From contig NZ_JAAAMH010000003.1 in assembly GCF_024105655.1 (NCBI RefSeq), forward strand, positions 186,001-250,000: a stretch of 64,000 bases of DNA, in the 5' to 3' direction. The notes under the pieces are model-generated. The model searched no databases. It was given only the letters and a program-made list of their open reading frames with translations, and was not told the DNA's origin. Shown piece by piece: positions 8,707 to 16,900 of this stretch (its first letter is position 1; each line of letters opens with the position of its first letter). A program made the translations under genes and the position numbers. The DNA comes from Aliihoeflea sp. 40Bstr573. GTDB taxonomy: Bacteria > Pseudomonadota > Alphaproteobacteria > Rhizobiales > Rhizobiaceae.

Positions 8707-9890
8707 CAAGCGGCGTCCATGATGCGAGTGGCGAGCGCGACGAGCGCGCGGTCGAAATTGCGCGGGCCGATGAGCGATATGCCGAAGGGCGCGCCGTGGA
8801 CCGTGCCGAGCGGAATCGTGATCTGCGGCAGCCCGGAAAGGCCGGAAAGGCACAAAAGCCGCAATGCGCGCTCGCGATAGTCGAGAAGCTGGTCGCCGGT
8901 GGACGCGCTCTTGGGTGCCGCGCCGGGCATGGTCGGAAGGATCAGGAGACCGTTCTCCCCGAGAAGCGCTTCGAGTTCGGCGCGGAACTCGCTTCGCTTC
9001 TTCGTCTCCTGCGTGGCCACCTCGCAGCCGAGCGTCTTGCCGAACTCGAACCGGGCGCGCACGGCAGGGTCCATGTTCCGCGTCTTCGACACGAAGTCGC
9101 CATGGACGGCCCAGGCCTCGTAGGCCTGGATGCGGCGGAACATCGAATAGAGTTCGTCGACCGAAAAGGAGAGGGCAGGGGCCTCTTTTGCGGCGCCGAG
9201 CACGGATTCGACGACGGCGACCATGCGGGCGTATTCGGCTGCCTCGTCGGGGCCGAGCACGAGCGCATCGAAGGAGGCGAGGCGCAGTGGGCGCATGGCA
9301 GGCAGCGTGACGGAGGCTTCGCCGAGCATGACATCCGCAACCTTTTCATAGGTCGTGGCGTCCTTGGCATACCAGCCGAAGACATCGAGGCTGGGGGCGA
9401 GCGGCATGGCCTTTTCGAGCGACAGCCGGCCATGGGTCGCGCGCAGCCCGATCAGCCCGCAAAAGCTCGCCGGGCCACGAACGGAGCCGCCGGTGTCCGA
9501 CGCGGTCGCGATGTCGCAAAGGCCGCCGGCGACAGCGGCGGCCGAACCCGAGGACGAGCCGCCGGTGACACGGTCGCGCGCCTTCGGGTTGACCGGGTGG
9601 GGAAAGTGGACGTTCTGGCCCATCAGCGAGAAGGTCAGCTCCTCGGTCTGCGTCTTGCCGACGTAGCGCGCGCCGGCATCGAGCAGCTTTTGCACCGAGG
9701 GCGCGGTGGCCGTCGCCATCTTCAAGGCGCCGGGAAATTCGGGATTGCCGCCGCCTGTAGGGTGGCCGGCGACGTCGTAGATGTCCTTGACGCCGAGCGT
9801 CAGGCCGGCGAGCGGGCCCGTTGCGGCATGGGGAACGTCGATTGGCGGATAGTCGAGGAAGGCATTCAGGTCATCGCGTGTCGAGGTCAT
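8706..9890 (-). CDS. Amidase signature family hydrolase
   Basis: This 394-residue amidase of the Ser-cisSer-Lys type hydrolyses carbon-nitrogen amide bonds. The catalytic lysine is Lys35 in LGVKDIYDVAG. The glycine/serine-rich signature spans about residues 109-124, with cis-Ser near 112. The nucleophile is Ser136 in SDTGGSVRGPA. At under 400 residues it is shorter than GatA subunits and no gatB or gatC is nearby, so a free-standing amidase is more likely than tRNA amidotransferase. It is first in a two-gene operon with the LysR gene. Confidence 0.88.
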   Translation of the reverse strand: MTSTRDDLNAFLDYPPIDVPHAATGPLAGLTLGVKDIYDVAGHPTGGGNPEFPGALKMATATAPSVQKLLDAGARYVGKTQTEELTFSLMGQNVHFPHPVNPKARDRVTGGSSSGSAAAVAGGLCDIATASDTGGSVRGPASFCGLIGLRATHGRLSLEKAMPLAPSLDVFGWYAKDATTYEKVADVMLGEASVTLPAMRPLRLASFDALVLGPDEAAEYARMVAVVESVLGAAKEAPALSFSVDELYSMFRRIQAYEAWAVHGDFVSKTRNMDPAVRARFEFGKTLGCEVATQETKKRSEFRAELEALLGENGLLILPTMPGAAPKSASTGDQLLDYRERALRLLCLSGLSGLPQITIPLGTVHGAPFGISLIGPRNFDRALVALATRIMDAA

Positions 9891-9964
9891 CGTTCAGTCT
9901 CGTTTGACATTGATCGCAAGGTCGTTCAGCGGGACCGGTTTTTCAAGGCGCGTGCAGTTTTTCG

Positions 9965-9993
9965 TTGAACGAATCGATGATCTTGCCTATGTA
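9965..9993 (+). promoter_or_regulatory. Predicted sigma-70 promoter of the decarboxylase leader
   Basis: A TTGAAC -35 box (9965-9970) and a TATGTA -10 box (9988-9993) are separated by 17 bp. The implied start near 10000 falls just before the structured leader. No other good promoter pair was seen between the amidase start and the decarboxylase. Confidence 0.55.
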
Positions 9994-9999
9994 CGCCTT

Positions 10000-10425
10000 G
10001 CCCAAAGTCGCACGTGCCTGTGGGTGTCCGCCGACCCTCGAATGGTGAGGGAACCGGTAAGGTACCTGGAACTAACCCCTCCAGTCGGTCTGACGGCCAA
10101 CCGCCAGTCCGAGGACATCTTGAAGCAACGACGGTGCGGGCCTTTCTGGTGTTTTCCCGGTTGTCCAAAGACCGGGGTACTCAAAGAGGCACACCCTCAT
10201 TGCCGGCAGTGCGGAGGCATTCTCCAAAGCTGAGGCAGACAAAGCGAGCATTCGCCGCAGACGGCGTTCGCTCACCGCCGCGTAAGCGCGTCACACGGTT
10301 CCGGTGTCTCCACCGGCTGGTTCCGTGTCGGCTGTCGCATACGCCCTTTGTCCACCGCCCGTCCATGGCCGCGCGCCGAAGACGGGAGCTTTAAGAAGCG
10401 GCTTTCGCCGCGATTGGAGACAAGC
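10000..10425 (+). ncRNA. speF-type structured leader RNA (cis-regulatory)
   Basis: There are 535 bases between the amidase and the decarboxylase without a convincing gene. They are rich in nested stems: CCCTC/GAGGG (10035-10039/10047-10051), CCCGGT/ACCGGG (10156-10161/10171-10176), AGCGA plus CGCCG pairing with CGGCG plus TCGCT (10243-10272), and ACACGG/CCGTGT (10293-10298/10323-10328) enclosing CCGGTG/CACCGG (10301-10316). A conserved RNA of about this length, the speF leader, is known upstream of alphaproteobacterial ornithine decarboxylase genes. Position, size and structure fit it. The ends are approximate. Ligand and mechanism are not established; polyamine or ornithine sensing is an inference from the gene it precedes. 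Confidence 0.72.
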
Positions 10426-11559
10426 ATGGCCACGCAGCGCGTCCTCGATTTCTTCGCCACCCGCCGTCCCTCGGGCCCTTGCCTCGTCGTCGACCTCGAC
10501 GTCGTCGCCGATAATTTCCATGCCTTCGAAAAGGCGCTGCCGGACTCGAAGATCTACTACGCCGTCAAGGCCAATCCGGCGCCGGAGATCCTGCGCATGC
10601 TGGCCGGCCTCGGCTCGTCCTTCGACACCGCCTCGGTCGCCGAGATCGAGATGGCGCTCGACGCCGGCGCGACGCCTGACCGGATTTCCTTCGGCAACAC
10701 GATCAAGAAGGAGCGCGACATCGCGCGCGCCTTCGAACTCGGTATCGACCTCTATGCCGTCGACAGCGTCGAGGAAGTGGAGAAGGTTGCCCGTGCTGCT
10801 CCCGGCGCCCGCGTGTTCTGCCGCGTCCTGACCGATGGCGAAGGCGCCGAGTGGCCGCTGTCGCGCAAGTTCGGCTGCGTGCCGGCGATGGCCGTCGACG
10901 TGCTGCGCCATGCCAACCGGCTCGGCCTTGCCGCCTATGGCGTCTCCTTCCATGTCGGCTCGCAGCAGACCGACCTCGGTGCCTGGGACAAGGCGCTTTC
11001 CGACGCAAAGGCCGTGTTCTCGCGCCTTGCCGATGAAGGTATCCTCTTGAAGATGGTCAACATGGGCGGCGGTTTCCCGACCCGTTACCTCAAGGACGTG
11101 CCGACCGCGCAGGCCTATGGCCAGGCGATCTTCCAGTCGCTGTCCAAGCATTTCGGCAACCGCCTGCCCGAGACAATCATCGAGCCGGGCCGCGGCATGG
11201 TCGGCAATGCCGGCACCATCAAATCGGAAGTCGTGCTGATCTCCAAGAAGGCCGACAACGACAATGTGCGCTGGGTCTTCCTCGACATCGGCAAGTTCGG
11301 TGGCCTCGCCGAAACGATGGACGAGGCGATCCGCTACCCGATCGTCACCGAGCGGGACGGCGACGAGAAGGCGCCCTGCGTGCTTGCCGGCCCGACCTGC
11401 GACTCGGCAGATGTGATGTACGAGAAGACGCCGTACCCGCTGCCGCTGACGCTGACCATCGGCGACGAAGTGCTGATCGAGGGTGCCGGCGCCTACACCA
11501 CGACCTATGCCTCGGTCGCCTTCAACGGCTTCGAGCCGCTCCGATCCTACGTGATCTGA
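10426..11559 (+). CDS. odc: Ornithine/lysine decarboxylase (PLP fold type III)
   Basis: This 377-residue group IV decarboxylase of the alanine-racemase fold converts ornithine to putrescine and/or lysine to cadaverine. The PLP lysine is Lys48 in YYAVKANP. HVGSQQTD and the glycine-rich GGGFP segment contact the cofactor, EPGRGMVG binds phosphate, and Cys325 in GPTCDSADV is the dimer-partner catalytic cysteine. ATG 10426 follows GGAGA. Related alphaproteobacterial enzymes act on both substrates, so specificity is left open. The speF-type leader argues for polyamine control. The genes of the pot-type transporter lie about 44 kb away. Confidence 0.93.
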   Translation: MATQRVLDFFATRRPSGPCLVVDLDVVADNFHAFEKALPDSKIYYAVKANPAPEILRMLAGLGSSFDTASVAEIEMALDAGATPDRISFGNTIKKERDIARAFELGIDLYAVDSVEEVEKVARAAPGARVFCRVLTDGEGAEWPLSRKFGCVPAMAVDVLRHANRLGLAAYGVSFHVGSQQTDLGAWDKALSDAKAVFSRLADEGILLKMVNMGGGFPTRYLKDVPTAQAYGQAIFQSLSKHFGNRLPETIIEPGRGMVGNAGTIKSEVVLISKKADNDNVRWVFLDIGKFGGLAETMDEAIRYPIVTERDGDEKAPCVLAGPTCDSADVMYEKTPYPLPLTLTIGDEVLIEGAGAYTTTYASVAFNGFEPLRSYVI

Positions 11560-11582
11560 GGGGCGCGAGCCTTTCAGATCGC

Positions 11583-11609
11583 CCTGCCGCCGAAGACCTC
11601 GGCGGCAGG
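11583..11609 (+). terminator. Candidate terminator after the decarboxylase
   Basis: A perfect 11-bp stem (CCTGCCGCCGA at 11583-11593, TCGGCGGCAGG at 11599-11609) with a 5-nt loop lies 23 bases after the decarboxylase stop. The strong stem suggests a terminator, but the following CTCGCTTGTGG is not T-rich. Confidence 0.5.
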
Positions 11610-11651
11610 CTCGCTTGTGGAACAGACCTCCGCTCGTGAAGGATCGTGGAG

Positions 11652-12383
11652 ATGGAATTTCAGCAGGACAATGTCGCGCCGGTAGCGCAGTTCACGATTG
11701 CCGTGGAGACGGCTGCCGACATTTGCGCGCGCGATGCGCTGCTCGACCGGGCCATGGGGCCGCGGTGGAAGAAGAAATCGTCGGAAAAGCTGCGCCGGGG
11801 GCGGTTGCCGGCCGAGGGCCTGGCCTTCGTCGCGCGCGATGCGGCAGGCGATGTCGTCGGGACGGTTCGGCTTTGGGACGTTGCGTTCGATGGAACGGGC
11901 GCAGAACCCCCACTTTATATCCCGCCCCACAAGGGGGAGGGAGGGCATCCACGCTGCGCTCCTCCTGTCGGCAGCAGTTCCGGTGAAGTCGTAGATGGGA
12001 CGCTTGCGACTCCCTCCGCCATGTGGGGAGAGGGCGGCGGCCGCCTCGCGGCAACGCGTCCGCACAGGGCGCTCTTGCTCGGGCCGCTCGCGGTCGACCT
12101 GCAGGTCAAGTCGGGCGGGATCGGGTCGGCGCTGATGCGCCATGCGATCGACGAGGCGAAGCGGTTTGGCCATGGCGCGATCCTGCTCGTCGGCGACGCG
12201 CCCTATTATGCGCGGTTCGGCTTTTCGGCCGAGAGAACCGGCGAGTTGGCCATGCCCGGTCCCTATGAGCGCAGCCGGTTTCTGGCGCTGGAGTTGACGG
12301 ATGGTGCGCTCGATGGCGCATCGGGCACGCTTGTCGCCGCGGGCCGCAAGCTGGTTCGCGAACGCTTGCGCGCCGTCGCCTGA
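11652..12383 (+). CDS. GNAT acetyltransferase with an in-frame repeat insertion
   Basis: This 243-residue protein looks like a YhbS-type GNAT N-acetyltransferase. The N-terminal part (VGTVRLWDVAFDGTG) and the C-terminal part (LLGPLAVDLQVKSGGIG, then YYARFGFSAER) match the family. Between them, about residues 85-135 are foreign: proline- and glycine-rich, and encoded by a palindromic element found elsewhere as intergenic DNA. The frame stays open across it. The insertion falls before the beta-4 strand that precedes the acetyl-CoA loop, so activity may be kept with a surface loop or may be lost. ATG 11652 has AAGGA 9 bases upstream; a GTG two codons earlier is possible. Confidence 0.75.
   Translation: MEFQQDNVAPVAQFTIAVETAADICARDALLDRAMGPRWKKKSSEKLRRGRLPAEGLAFVARDAAGDVVGTVRLWDVAFDGTGAEPPLYIPPHKGEGGHPRCAPPVGSSSGEVVDGTLATPSAMWGEGGGRLAATRPHRALLLGPLAVDLQVKSGGIGSALMRHAIDEAKRFGHGAILLVGDAPYYARFGFSAERTGELAMPGPYERSRFLALELTDGALDGASGTLVAAGRKLVRERLRAVA
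11905..12036. repeat. Palindromic repeat element inside the GNAT gene
   Basis: The left end (AACCCCCACTTTATATC, then GCCCCACAAGGGGGAGGGAG) and right end (CTCCCTCCGCCATGTGGGGA) match the ends of the intergenic copy at 19845-19989, in the same order and at similar spacing. The outer right arm is degraded here. It resembles the short mosaic palindromic elements common in Rhizobiales genomes. Boundaries are approximate. Confidence 0.75.
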
Positions 12384-12402
12384 AGGATCGCTCCAGATGA
12401 AC

Positions 12403-12440
12403 AAGGGCACGCCGTGGCAGCACGGCGGGCCCTTTTGATT
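12403..12440. terminator. Bidirectional rho-independent terminator
   Basis: AAGGGC plus CGCCGTG (12403-12416) pairs with CACGGCG plus GCCCTT (12421-12434), with a GCAG loop and a following TTTTGATTTT run. It lies between the convergent GNAT gene and the secreted protein gene and can serve both. Confidence 0.75.
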
Positions 12441-12451
12441 TTCAGGTCAGA

Positions 12452-12778
12452 TCAGTCGGTGACGGTGTAGCTCCCCGTCTCGCAAAGGTCGCTCTCGTCG
12501 TCCAGTACGTCGCCGTCCTCGAAGACGACGCGCAGATCGTATCCGCACACGTCGCGGCCATCGGCGATCGTGATGCGTACGGCATCGCCGGCCGGCAGGA
12601 TGTCCGCGCCGAGAATGTCCTCCTCCCAGTCGCCGACAGCGGTCGGCGAGGCGTAGAACTCGTGAATGTCGTAGCTCGACTGGTTGTCGAGCATGAAGAC
12701 GAGATCCTCGGCGAGGAGGGGAAGCGTCATCGCGCCGGTCAAGAGCGCGGCAACGGCGGCAATCCTTCTGGATTTCAT
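12452..12778 (-). CDS. Small secreted protein of unknown function
   Basis: This 108-residue precursor has a clear signal peptide (MKSRR, then a hydrophobic stretch to about residue 23, cleavage near LLAED). The mature part is acidic and has two cysteines (VCGYDLR and LCETGSY) about 20 residues apart that could form a disulfide. The ATG at 12778 is chosen because it begins the signal peptide; an in-frame upstream extension would bury it. No enzymatic motif was recognised. Confidence 0.7.
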   Translation of the reverse strand: MKSRRIAAVAALLTGAMTLPLLAEDLVFMLDNQSSYDIHEFYASPTAVGDWEEDILGADILPAGDAVRITIADGRDVCGYDLRVVFEDGDVLDDESDLCETGSYTVTD

Positions 12779-12876
12779 GATGGGTAATCCGGTTGACGAC
12801 ATCGGAGCGATGCCGGGGGCAGTCTATATTCAGGCACGCTGAAATACGAAGGCGGGGCGGCGTCTCTCCACAGACT

Positions 12877-12903
12877 AAAAAGGCGGCCCGAAGGCCGCCT
12901 TTT
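12877..12903 (-). terminator. Terminator of the SCP2 gene
   Basis: An 8-bp GC stem (AGGCGGCC at 12881-12888, GGCCGCCT at 12893-12900) with a CGAA loop is flanked by AAAA and TTTT. On the minus strand it follows the SCP2 stop by about 22 bases and ends in a T-run. Confidence 0.8.
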
Positions 12904-12924
12904 CCAAATTCTGCGGGGAACGCG

Positions 12925-13203
12925 TCAGATCAGCTGGCTGAGCTGCATGGCTACTGACATATCGCCCTCGACCTTGATCTTGCCGGTCATGAAGGCGGCG
13001 GTCGGGTTGAGGTCGCCGGCGATCAGCTCTTCGAAATTTTCCTTCGAGATCTTGATCGTGCAGTCGGTCGGCGCGTCGGTGGTCGACACGTTCTGGCCGT
13101 CGATCACGATGACCTCGTCGCCCATGTCGAACTTGACCGAACGGTCGAAGCCGGATGTGGCAACCTTGTCGCGCATCTTGGCGACAATCGCTTCGGTGTC
13201 CAT
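12925..13203 (-). CDS. SCP2 sterol-binding domain protein
   Basis: This 92-residue stand-alone SCP2-like domain is a small hydrophobic-pocket lipid or acyl-CoA binding fold. The C-terminal hallmark is visible as DLNPTAAFMTGKIKVEGDMSVAMQL, split here as DLNPTAAFMTGKIK and VEGDMS. Stand-alone SCP2 proteins often sit near fatty-acid or CoA-ester catabolic genes, and this one is divergent from the acyl-CoA synthetase gene. ATG 13203 has AGAGGAG 8 bases upstream, so an upstream in-frame extension is rejected. Ligand unknown. Confidence 0.87.
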   Translation of the reverse strand: MDTEAIVAKMRDKVATSGFDRSVKFDMGDEVIVIDGQNVSTTDAPTDCTIKISKENFEELIAGDLNPTAAFMTGKIKVEGDMSVAMQLSQLI

Positions 13204-13255
13204 TTCGAAACTCCTCTGAAAGAATGGGCTGATCGAGCCAATGCGTAGCAGTCGA

Positions 13256-13271
13256 TTGACGTTTACGTCAA
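13256..13271. promoter_or_regulatory. Palindromic operator candidate upstream of the SCP2 gene
   Basis: A perfect 7-bp inverted repeat (TTGACGT, 2-bp spacer, ACGTCAA) lies 53 bp upstream of the SCP2 start. It looks like sites reported for MerR-family regulators of acyl-CoA or branched-chain catabolism, but no such regulator is in the window. Binding is inferred from symmetry alone. Confidence 0.45.
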
Positions 13272-13316
13272 CGACAATCGGCGTGAGCATCCCCCATCTT
13301 GCGATGCAGCGCGGAT

Positions 13317-13337
13317 ATTGTTATCACGCATAACAAT
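13317..13337. promoter_or_regulatory. MarR operator candidate 1
   Basis: A perfect inverted repeat, ATTGTTAT-N5-ATAACAAT, lies 17 bp before the acyl-CoA synthetase start and just upstream of its ribosome binding site. A near-identical 21-bp site occurs at 18963-18983 upstream of the operon that encodes MarR. Shared length and arms argue for one regulator. Confidence 0.65.
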
Positions 13338-13353
13338 AATCGGGAGGAGACCG

Positions 13354-15219
13354 ATGCCGATCGTTTCGATGCCGGGACTGCGCCCGGTCAATATGGGCGA
13401 ACTGGCGGCCGAGATGAGCCGCGACAGCGATGTGATCCGCGTGCGCGCGAAGGCATCGCTCGATCCTTATCCGCGCTCGCTGATCGACCGCCTGCGGCAT
13501 TGGGCAGAAATCGCGCCCGACCGCATCTTCCTTGCCGATCGCGGGCCGGAGGGGGAATGGCGCAGGCTGACCTATTCGCAAGTTCTCGGCAAGACCCGCG
13601 CAATCGCGCAGGCGTTGATCGACCGCGATCTTTCGACCGAGCGGCCGATCGTGATCCTGTCGGGCAATTCGATCGAGCACGGGCTGATGGCGCTCGGCGC
13701 GATGATGGCGGGCATCGCCTATGCGCCAGTCTCGCCGGCCTATTCGCTCGTCTCCAGCGACCATGCCAAGCTGAAGCACATCTTCTCGCTCTTGACGCCA
13801 GGTCTGGTGTTCGCGGCCGATGGCGCACCGTTCGCCAAGGCGCTCGATGCGGTGATGACGCCGGAGCTGGAACTCGTCGTCGCACGCGACGCACCGGTGG
13901 GGCGCGAAGCGACGATATTCGACGACCTTCTGGCGACCGCGCCGAGCGACGCCGTCGCGGCGGCGGAAGCGCAATTGACGGGCGATACGGTGGCGAAGTT
14001 CCTGTTCACCTCCGGCTCGACGGGGATGCCGAAGGCGGTGATCAACACGCACCGCATGATGGCCTGCAACCAGGTGATGATCGCGACCGCGCTTGCGTTC
14101 CTGAAGGACAAGCCACCGGTCATGGTGGACTGGCTACCGTGGAATCACACGGCCGGCGGCAACCACAATTTCGGCATCGCGCTCCACAATGGCGGGACGC
14201 TCTATATCGACGACGGCAATCCCACGCCGGCGGGCATCTTGAAAACCGTGCGCAATCTCGAGGAGATCGCGCCGACGCTCTATTTCAACGTGCCGAAGGG
14301 GTTCGAGATGCTGGCCGAGCATCTCGCGAAGAACGACAGGCTGCGCGAAACCTTCTTCTCCAGGGTCGAGCTTCTGCAATATGCAGGCGCAGGGCTTGCC
14401 CAGCATGTGTGGGATGCGCTCGAACGCCTCGCGATCGAGACGACGGGCCACAAGATCATGATCGTCACCGGCTATGGCTCCACGGAGACCGCGCCCTTCG
14501 CCTCGACCACGACATGGCCGGTGGGGCGACCGGGCGAGGTGGGGCTGCCCGCGCCGGGGCTGGAACTGAAGCTGATACCGGACGGCGAGAAGCTGGAGCT
14601 GCGGCTGAAAGGCCCCAGCATCACGCCAGGCTATTGGCGCCAGCCGGACAAGACTGCCGAGTGCTTCGACGAGGAAGGGTTCTACAAGATCGGCGACGCG
14701 CTGAAATTCGTCGACCCCGACGACGTCAACAAGGGGTTCCTTTTCGACGGGCGCGTGTCGGAGGATTTCAAGCTGTCGACCGGAACGTGGGTCAACATGG
14801 CCGGCGTGCGCGGAGGATTGATCTCGGCTTGCGCGCCCTATGTCCGCGACGTGGTTCTGACCGGGCTCAACGCCAACCATATCGGGGCGCTGCTGCTGCT
14901 CGATTTCGACGCGGCCCGCAAGCTCGACGCATCGCTTGGCGGTGCGGACGAGAAGACCGTCGCGCACCATCGGGCGGTGCGCGGCGAAATCCAGAAACGC
15001 CTCGACGCGCTGGCGGCGAAGTCGACAGGAAGTTCGAACCTCGTTGCCCGCGCCATCATCCTCGACACGCTCCCCTCGATCGACAAGCATGAAGTGACCG
15101 ACAAGGGCTCGATCAACCAGCGCGCCGTGATGGCCGCGCGGGCCGAACTGGTCGATGATCTTTATGCCGAGCCGTCTCCGGCCCACGTTATTACCGCCAA
15201 CCGAAAGGCAGCCTCATGA
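13354..15219 (+). CDS. Feruloyl-CoA synthetase-like acyl-CoA synthetase
   Basis: This is a 621-residue AMP-forming CoA ligase. The ATP-binding P-loop is TSGSTGMPKAVI at residues 219-230, WLPWNHTAGGNHNF follows, the A5 motif is YGSTETAP, and a GDALKFVDPDD motif comes later. The WNHTAGGN and DDGNPTPAG segments are like feruloyl-CoA synthetases of Rhizobiales, which activate hydroxycinnamates. Thiolase and thioesterase follow directly. ATG 13354 follows GGGAGGAG. Its exact acid is unproven; another aryl or acyl acid is possible. Confidence 0.82.
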   Translation: MPIVSMPGLRPVNMGELAAEMSRDSDVIRVRAKASLDPYPRSLIDRLRHWAEIAPDRIFLADRGPEGEWRRLTYSQVLGKTRAIAQALIDRDLSTERPIVILSGNSIEHGLMALGAMMAGIAYAPVSPAYSLVSSDHAKLKHIFSLLTPGLVFAADGAPFAKALDAVMTPELELVVARDAPVGREATIFDDLLATAPSDAVAAAEAQLTGDTVAKFLFTSGSTGMPKAVINTHRMMACNQVMIATALAFLKDKPPVMVDWLPWNHTAGGNHNFGIALHNGGTLYIDDGNPTPAGILKTVRNLEEIAPTLYFNVPKGFEMLAEHLAKNDRLRETFFSRVELLQYAGAGLAQHVWDALERLAIETTGHKIMIVTGYGSTETAPFASTTTWPVGRPGEVGLPAPGLELKLIPDGEKLELRLKGPSITPGYWRQPDKTAECFDEEGFYKIGDALKFVDPDDVNKGFLFDGRVSEDFKLSTGTWVNMAGVRGGLISACAPYVRDVVLTGLNANHIGALLLLDFDAARKLDASLGGADEKTVAHHRAVRGEIQKRLDALAAKSTGSSNLVARAIILDTLPSIDKHEVTDKGSINQRAVMAARAELVDDLYAEPSPAHVITANRKAAS

Positions 15220-16466
15220 CGCAGCATCGCGGACTTCGCTATTCCTTCGAGGATGCCTGGCTCTATGACGGCATCCGCACGCCGTTCGTCGATTACACGG
15301 GCGCCTTCGCGGACGTCTCGCCGATCGACCTCGGCATCAAGGCGGCGCGCAGTGTGATCGAGAAGACCGGCATTTCGCCGGACGAGATCGACACGACGAT
15401 TGCCGGCTCGATGGCGCAGGCTTCGTTCGACGCCTACATGACGCCGCGCCATATCGGGCTTTACGCAGGTGTGCCGGTCGACCGGCCGGCCCATCTCGTC
15501 CAACGCATCTGCGGCACCGGCATCGAGGTGATCCTGCAGGCGGCCGACATGGTGGAGCAGGAGCGGGCCGGCGTGGTGTTGTGCGCGGGCGCCGAATCCA
15601 TGAGCCGCAACCCCGTTGCCGCCTACACGCACCGCAACGGCTTCAAAATGGGCCAGGTGGCCTTCAAGGATTTCCTCTGGGAAGCGCTGCTGGACCCGGC
15701 GTGCTCCTGCACCATGGGCGACACGGCGGAGAATCTTGCGCGCGATTACCAGATCACCCGCGAGGAGGTGGACCGCTTCGCCGAGCGCTCGTTCGCGCGC
15801 GCGGTGAAGGCGCAGGAGAGTGGGTTCCTGGCCGGCGAGATCGTGGACGTGAAAAGCGAGACGTTCACGGCCGAGGGCTTCAACGACCGTAGCATTCGCC
15901 TGCCGCGCAAGGTGGAGGCGGTGACAGTGGATAGCCACATCCGTCCGTCGCCCTATGAGGCATTGGCGAAGATCCGGCCGGCTTTCGGCGGTGTGCAGAC
16001 CGGCGGCAATTCGTCGGCCGTCGTCGACGGCGCGGCGGCTTCGCTGGTCGGGTCGAAGGCCCAGGCTGCAAAGAACGGCATCACGCCGATCGCGCGGATC
16101 GTTGCCGGCGCAAGCGTCGGCGTGCCGCCGCACATCATGGGCATCGGACCGGTGCCGGCAATCCGCGCCGTTCTCGAAGAGGCCGGATTGACCCTCGACC
16201 AGATCGACCGGATCGAGATCAACGAGGCGTTCGGCGCGCAGATCATGGCCTGCATTCGCGAACTCGGGCTCGACGAAGACAAGACCAACGTCAATGGCGG
16301 CGCGATCGCGATCGGGCATCCGCTGGGCGCGACGGGCGTGCGCATCACGACCACGGTGGCGCGCGAGTTGCAGCGCTCGGGCGGGCGGTACGGCATCGCG
16401 TCGGCGTGTATCGGCGGCGGGCAGGGGATTGCCGTGCTGGTCGAGAACGTGGCCTCCGGCGCGTGA
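15216..16466 (+). CDS. Thiolase family acyl-CoA acetyltransferase
   Basis: This 416-residue thiolase has the acylated cysteine Cys99 (RICGTG), His368 (AIGHPLGATG) and Cys398 (SACIGGGQG), plus NEAFGAQ. It cleaves 3-ketoacyl-CoA with CoA to release acetyl-CoA. Its start overlaps the synthetase stop (ATGA), so it is in the same operon. In a hydroxycinnamate pathway it would turn the 3-oxo-arylpropionyl-CoA into an aroyl-CoA. The direction and substrate are inferred from the context. Confidence 0.88.
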   Translation: MTQHRGLRYSFEDAWLYDGIRTPFVDYTGAFADVSPIDLGIKAARSVIEKTGISPDEIDTTIAGSMAQASFDAYMTPRHIGLYAGVPVDRPAHLVQRICGTGIEVILQAADMVEQERAGVVLCAGAESMSRNPVAAYTHRNGFKMGQVAFKDFLWEALLDPACSCTMGDTAENLARDYQITREEVDRFAERSFARAVKAQESGFLAGEIVDVKSETFTAEGFNDRSIRLPRKVEAVTVDSHIRPSPYEALAKIRPAFGGVQTGGNSSAVVDGAAASLVGSKAQAAKNGITPIARIVAGASVGVPPHIMGIGPVPAIRAVLEEAGLTLDQIDRIEINEAFGAQIMACIRELGLDEDKTNVNGGAIAIGHPLGATGVRITTTVARELQRSGGRYGIASACIGGGQGIAVLVENVASGA

Positions 16467-16477
16467 AGGGAACACGG

Positions 16478-16900
16478 ATGCTGACCAATACGCGCGAAGT
16501 CGAGCTCGAATGGGGCGATTGCGATGCCGCGGGGATCGTTTTCTATCCGCGCTATTTCGCCATGTTCGACGCGTCCACCGCCTATCTCCTGGAAAAGGGG
16601 CTCGGCATGAAGAAGATCGCGTGGACGAAGAAGTTCGGCATCGTCGGCATTCCGATGGTCGACACCGGCGCGAAGTTCTCCATTCCGTCGCGCTATGGCG
16701 ACGTCATCGCCATCGAGAGCACCATCAAGGACATTCGCCGCTCGAGCTTCGACGTCGCGCACCGGGTGCTGAAAGACGGAAAGGTGGCCATCGAGGGGCA
16801 TGAGACGCGGGTCTGGACGGGACGCGATCCCGATGATCCGGCGCGCATCAAGGCCGTCGCCATGCCGGACGAGGTTGTCGCTGGGCTTTCCGGGAATTAG
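16478..16900 (+). CDS. 4-hydroxybenzoyl-CoA thioesterase-like hotdog thioesterase
   Basis: This 140-residue hotdog-fold protein has the 4HBT signature WGDCDAAGIVFYPRYF near residues 12-27, containing the catalytic aspartate. Family members hydrolyse 4-hydroxybenzoyl-CoA and similar acyl-CoAs. Third in the operon after the synthetase and thiolase, it would release the shortened aromatic acid. It overlaps the convergent MarR gene by 4 bp. Confidence 0.85.
   Translation: MLTNTREVELEWGDCDAAGIVFYPRYFAMFDASTAYLLEKGLGMKKIAWTKKFGIVGIPMVDTGAKFSIPSRYGDVIAIESTIKDIRRSSFDVAHRVLKDGKVAIEGHETRVWTGRDPDDPARIKAVAMPDEVVAGLSGN

Noticed and set aside
10072-10394. Small open frames in both strands of the decarboxylase leader
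   Set aside because: None has a convincing start, ribosome binding site or codon bias; the stretch is better explained by RNA structure. A short leader peptide cannot be fully excluded.
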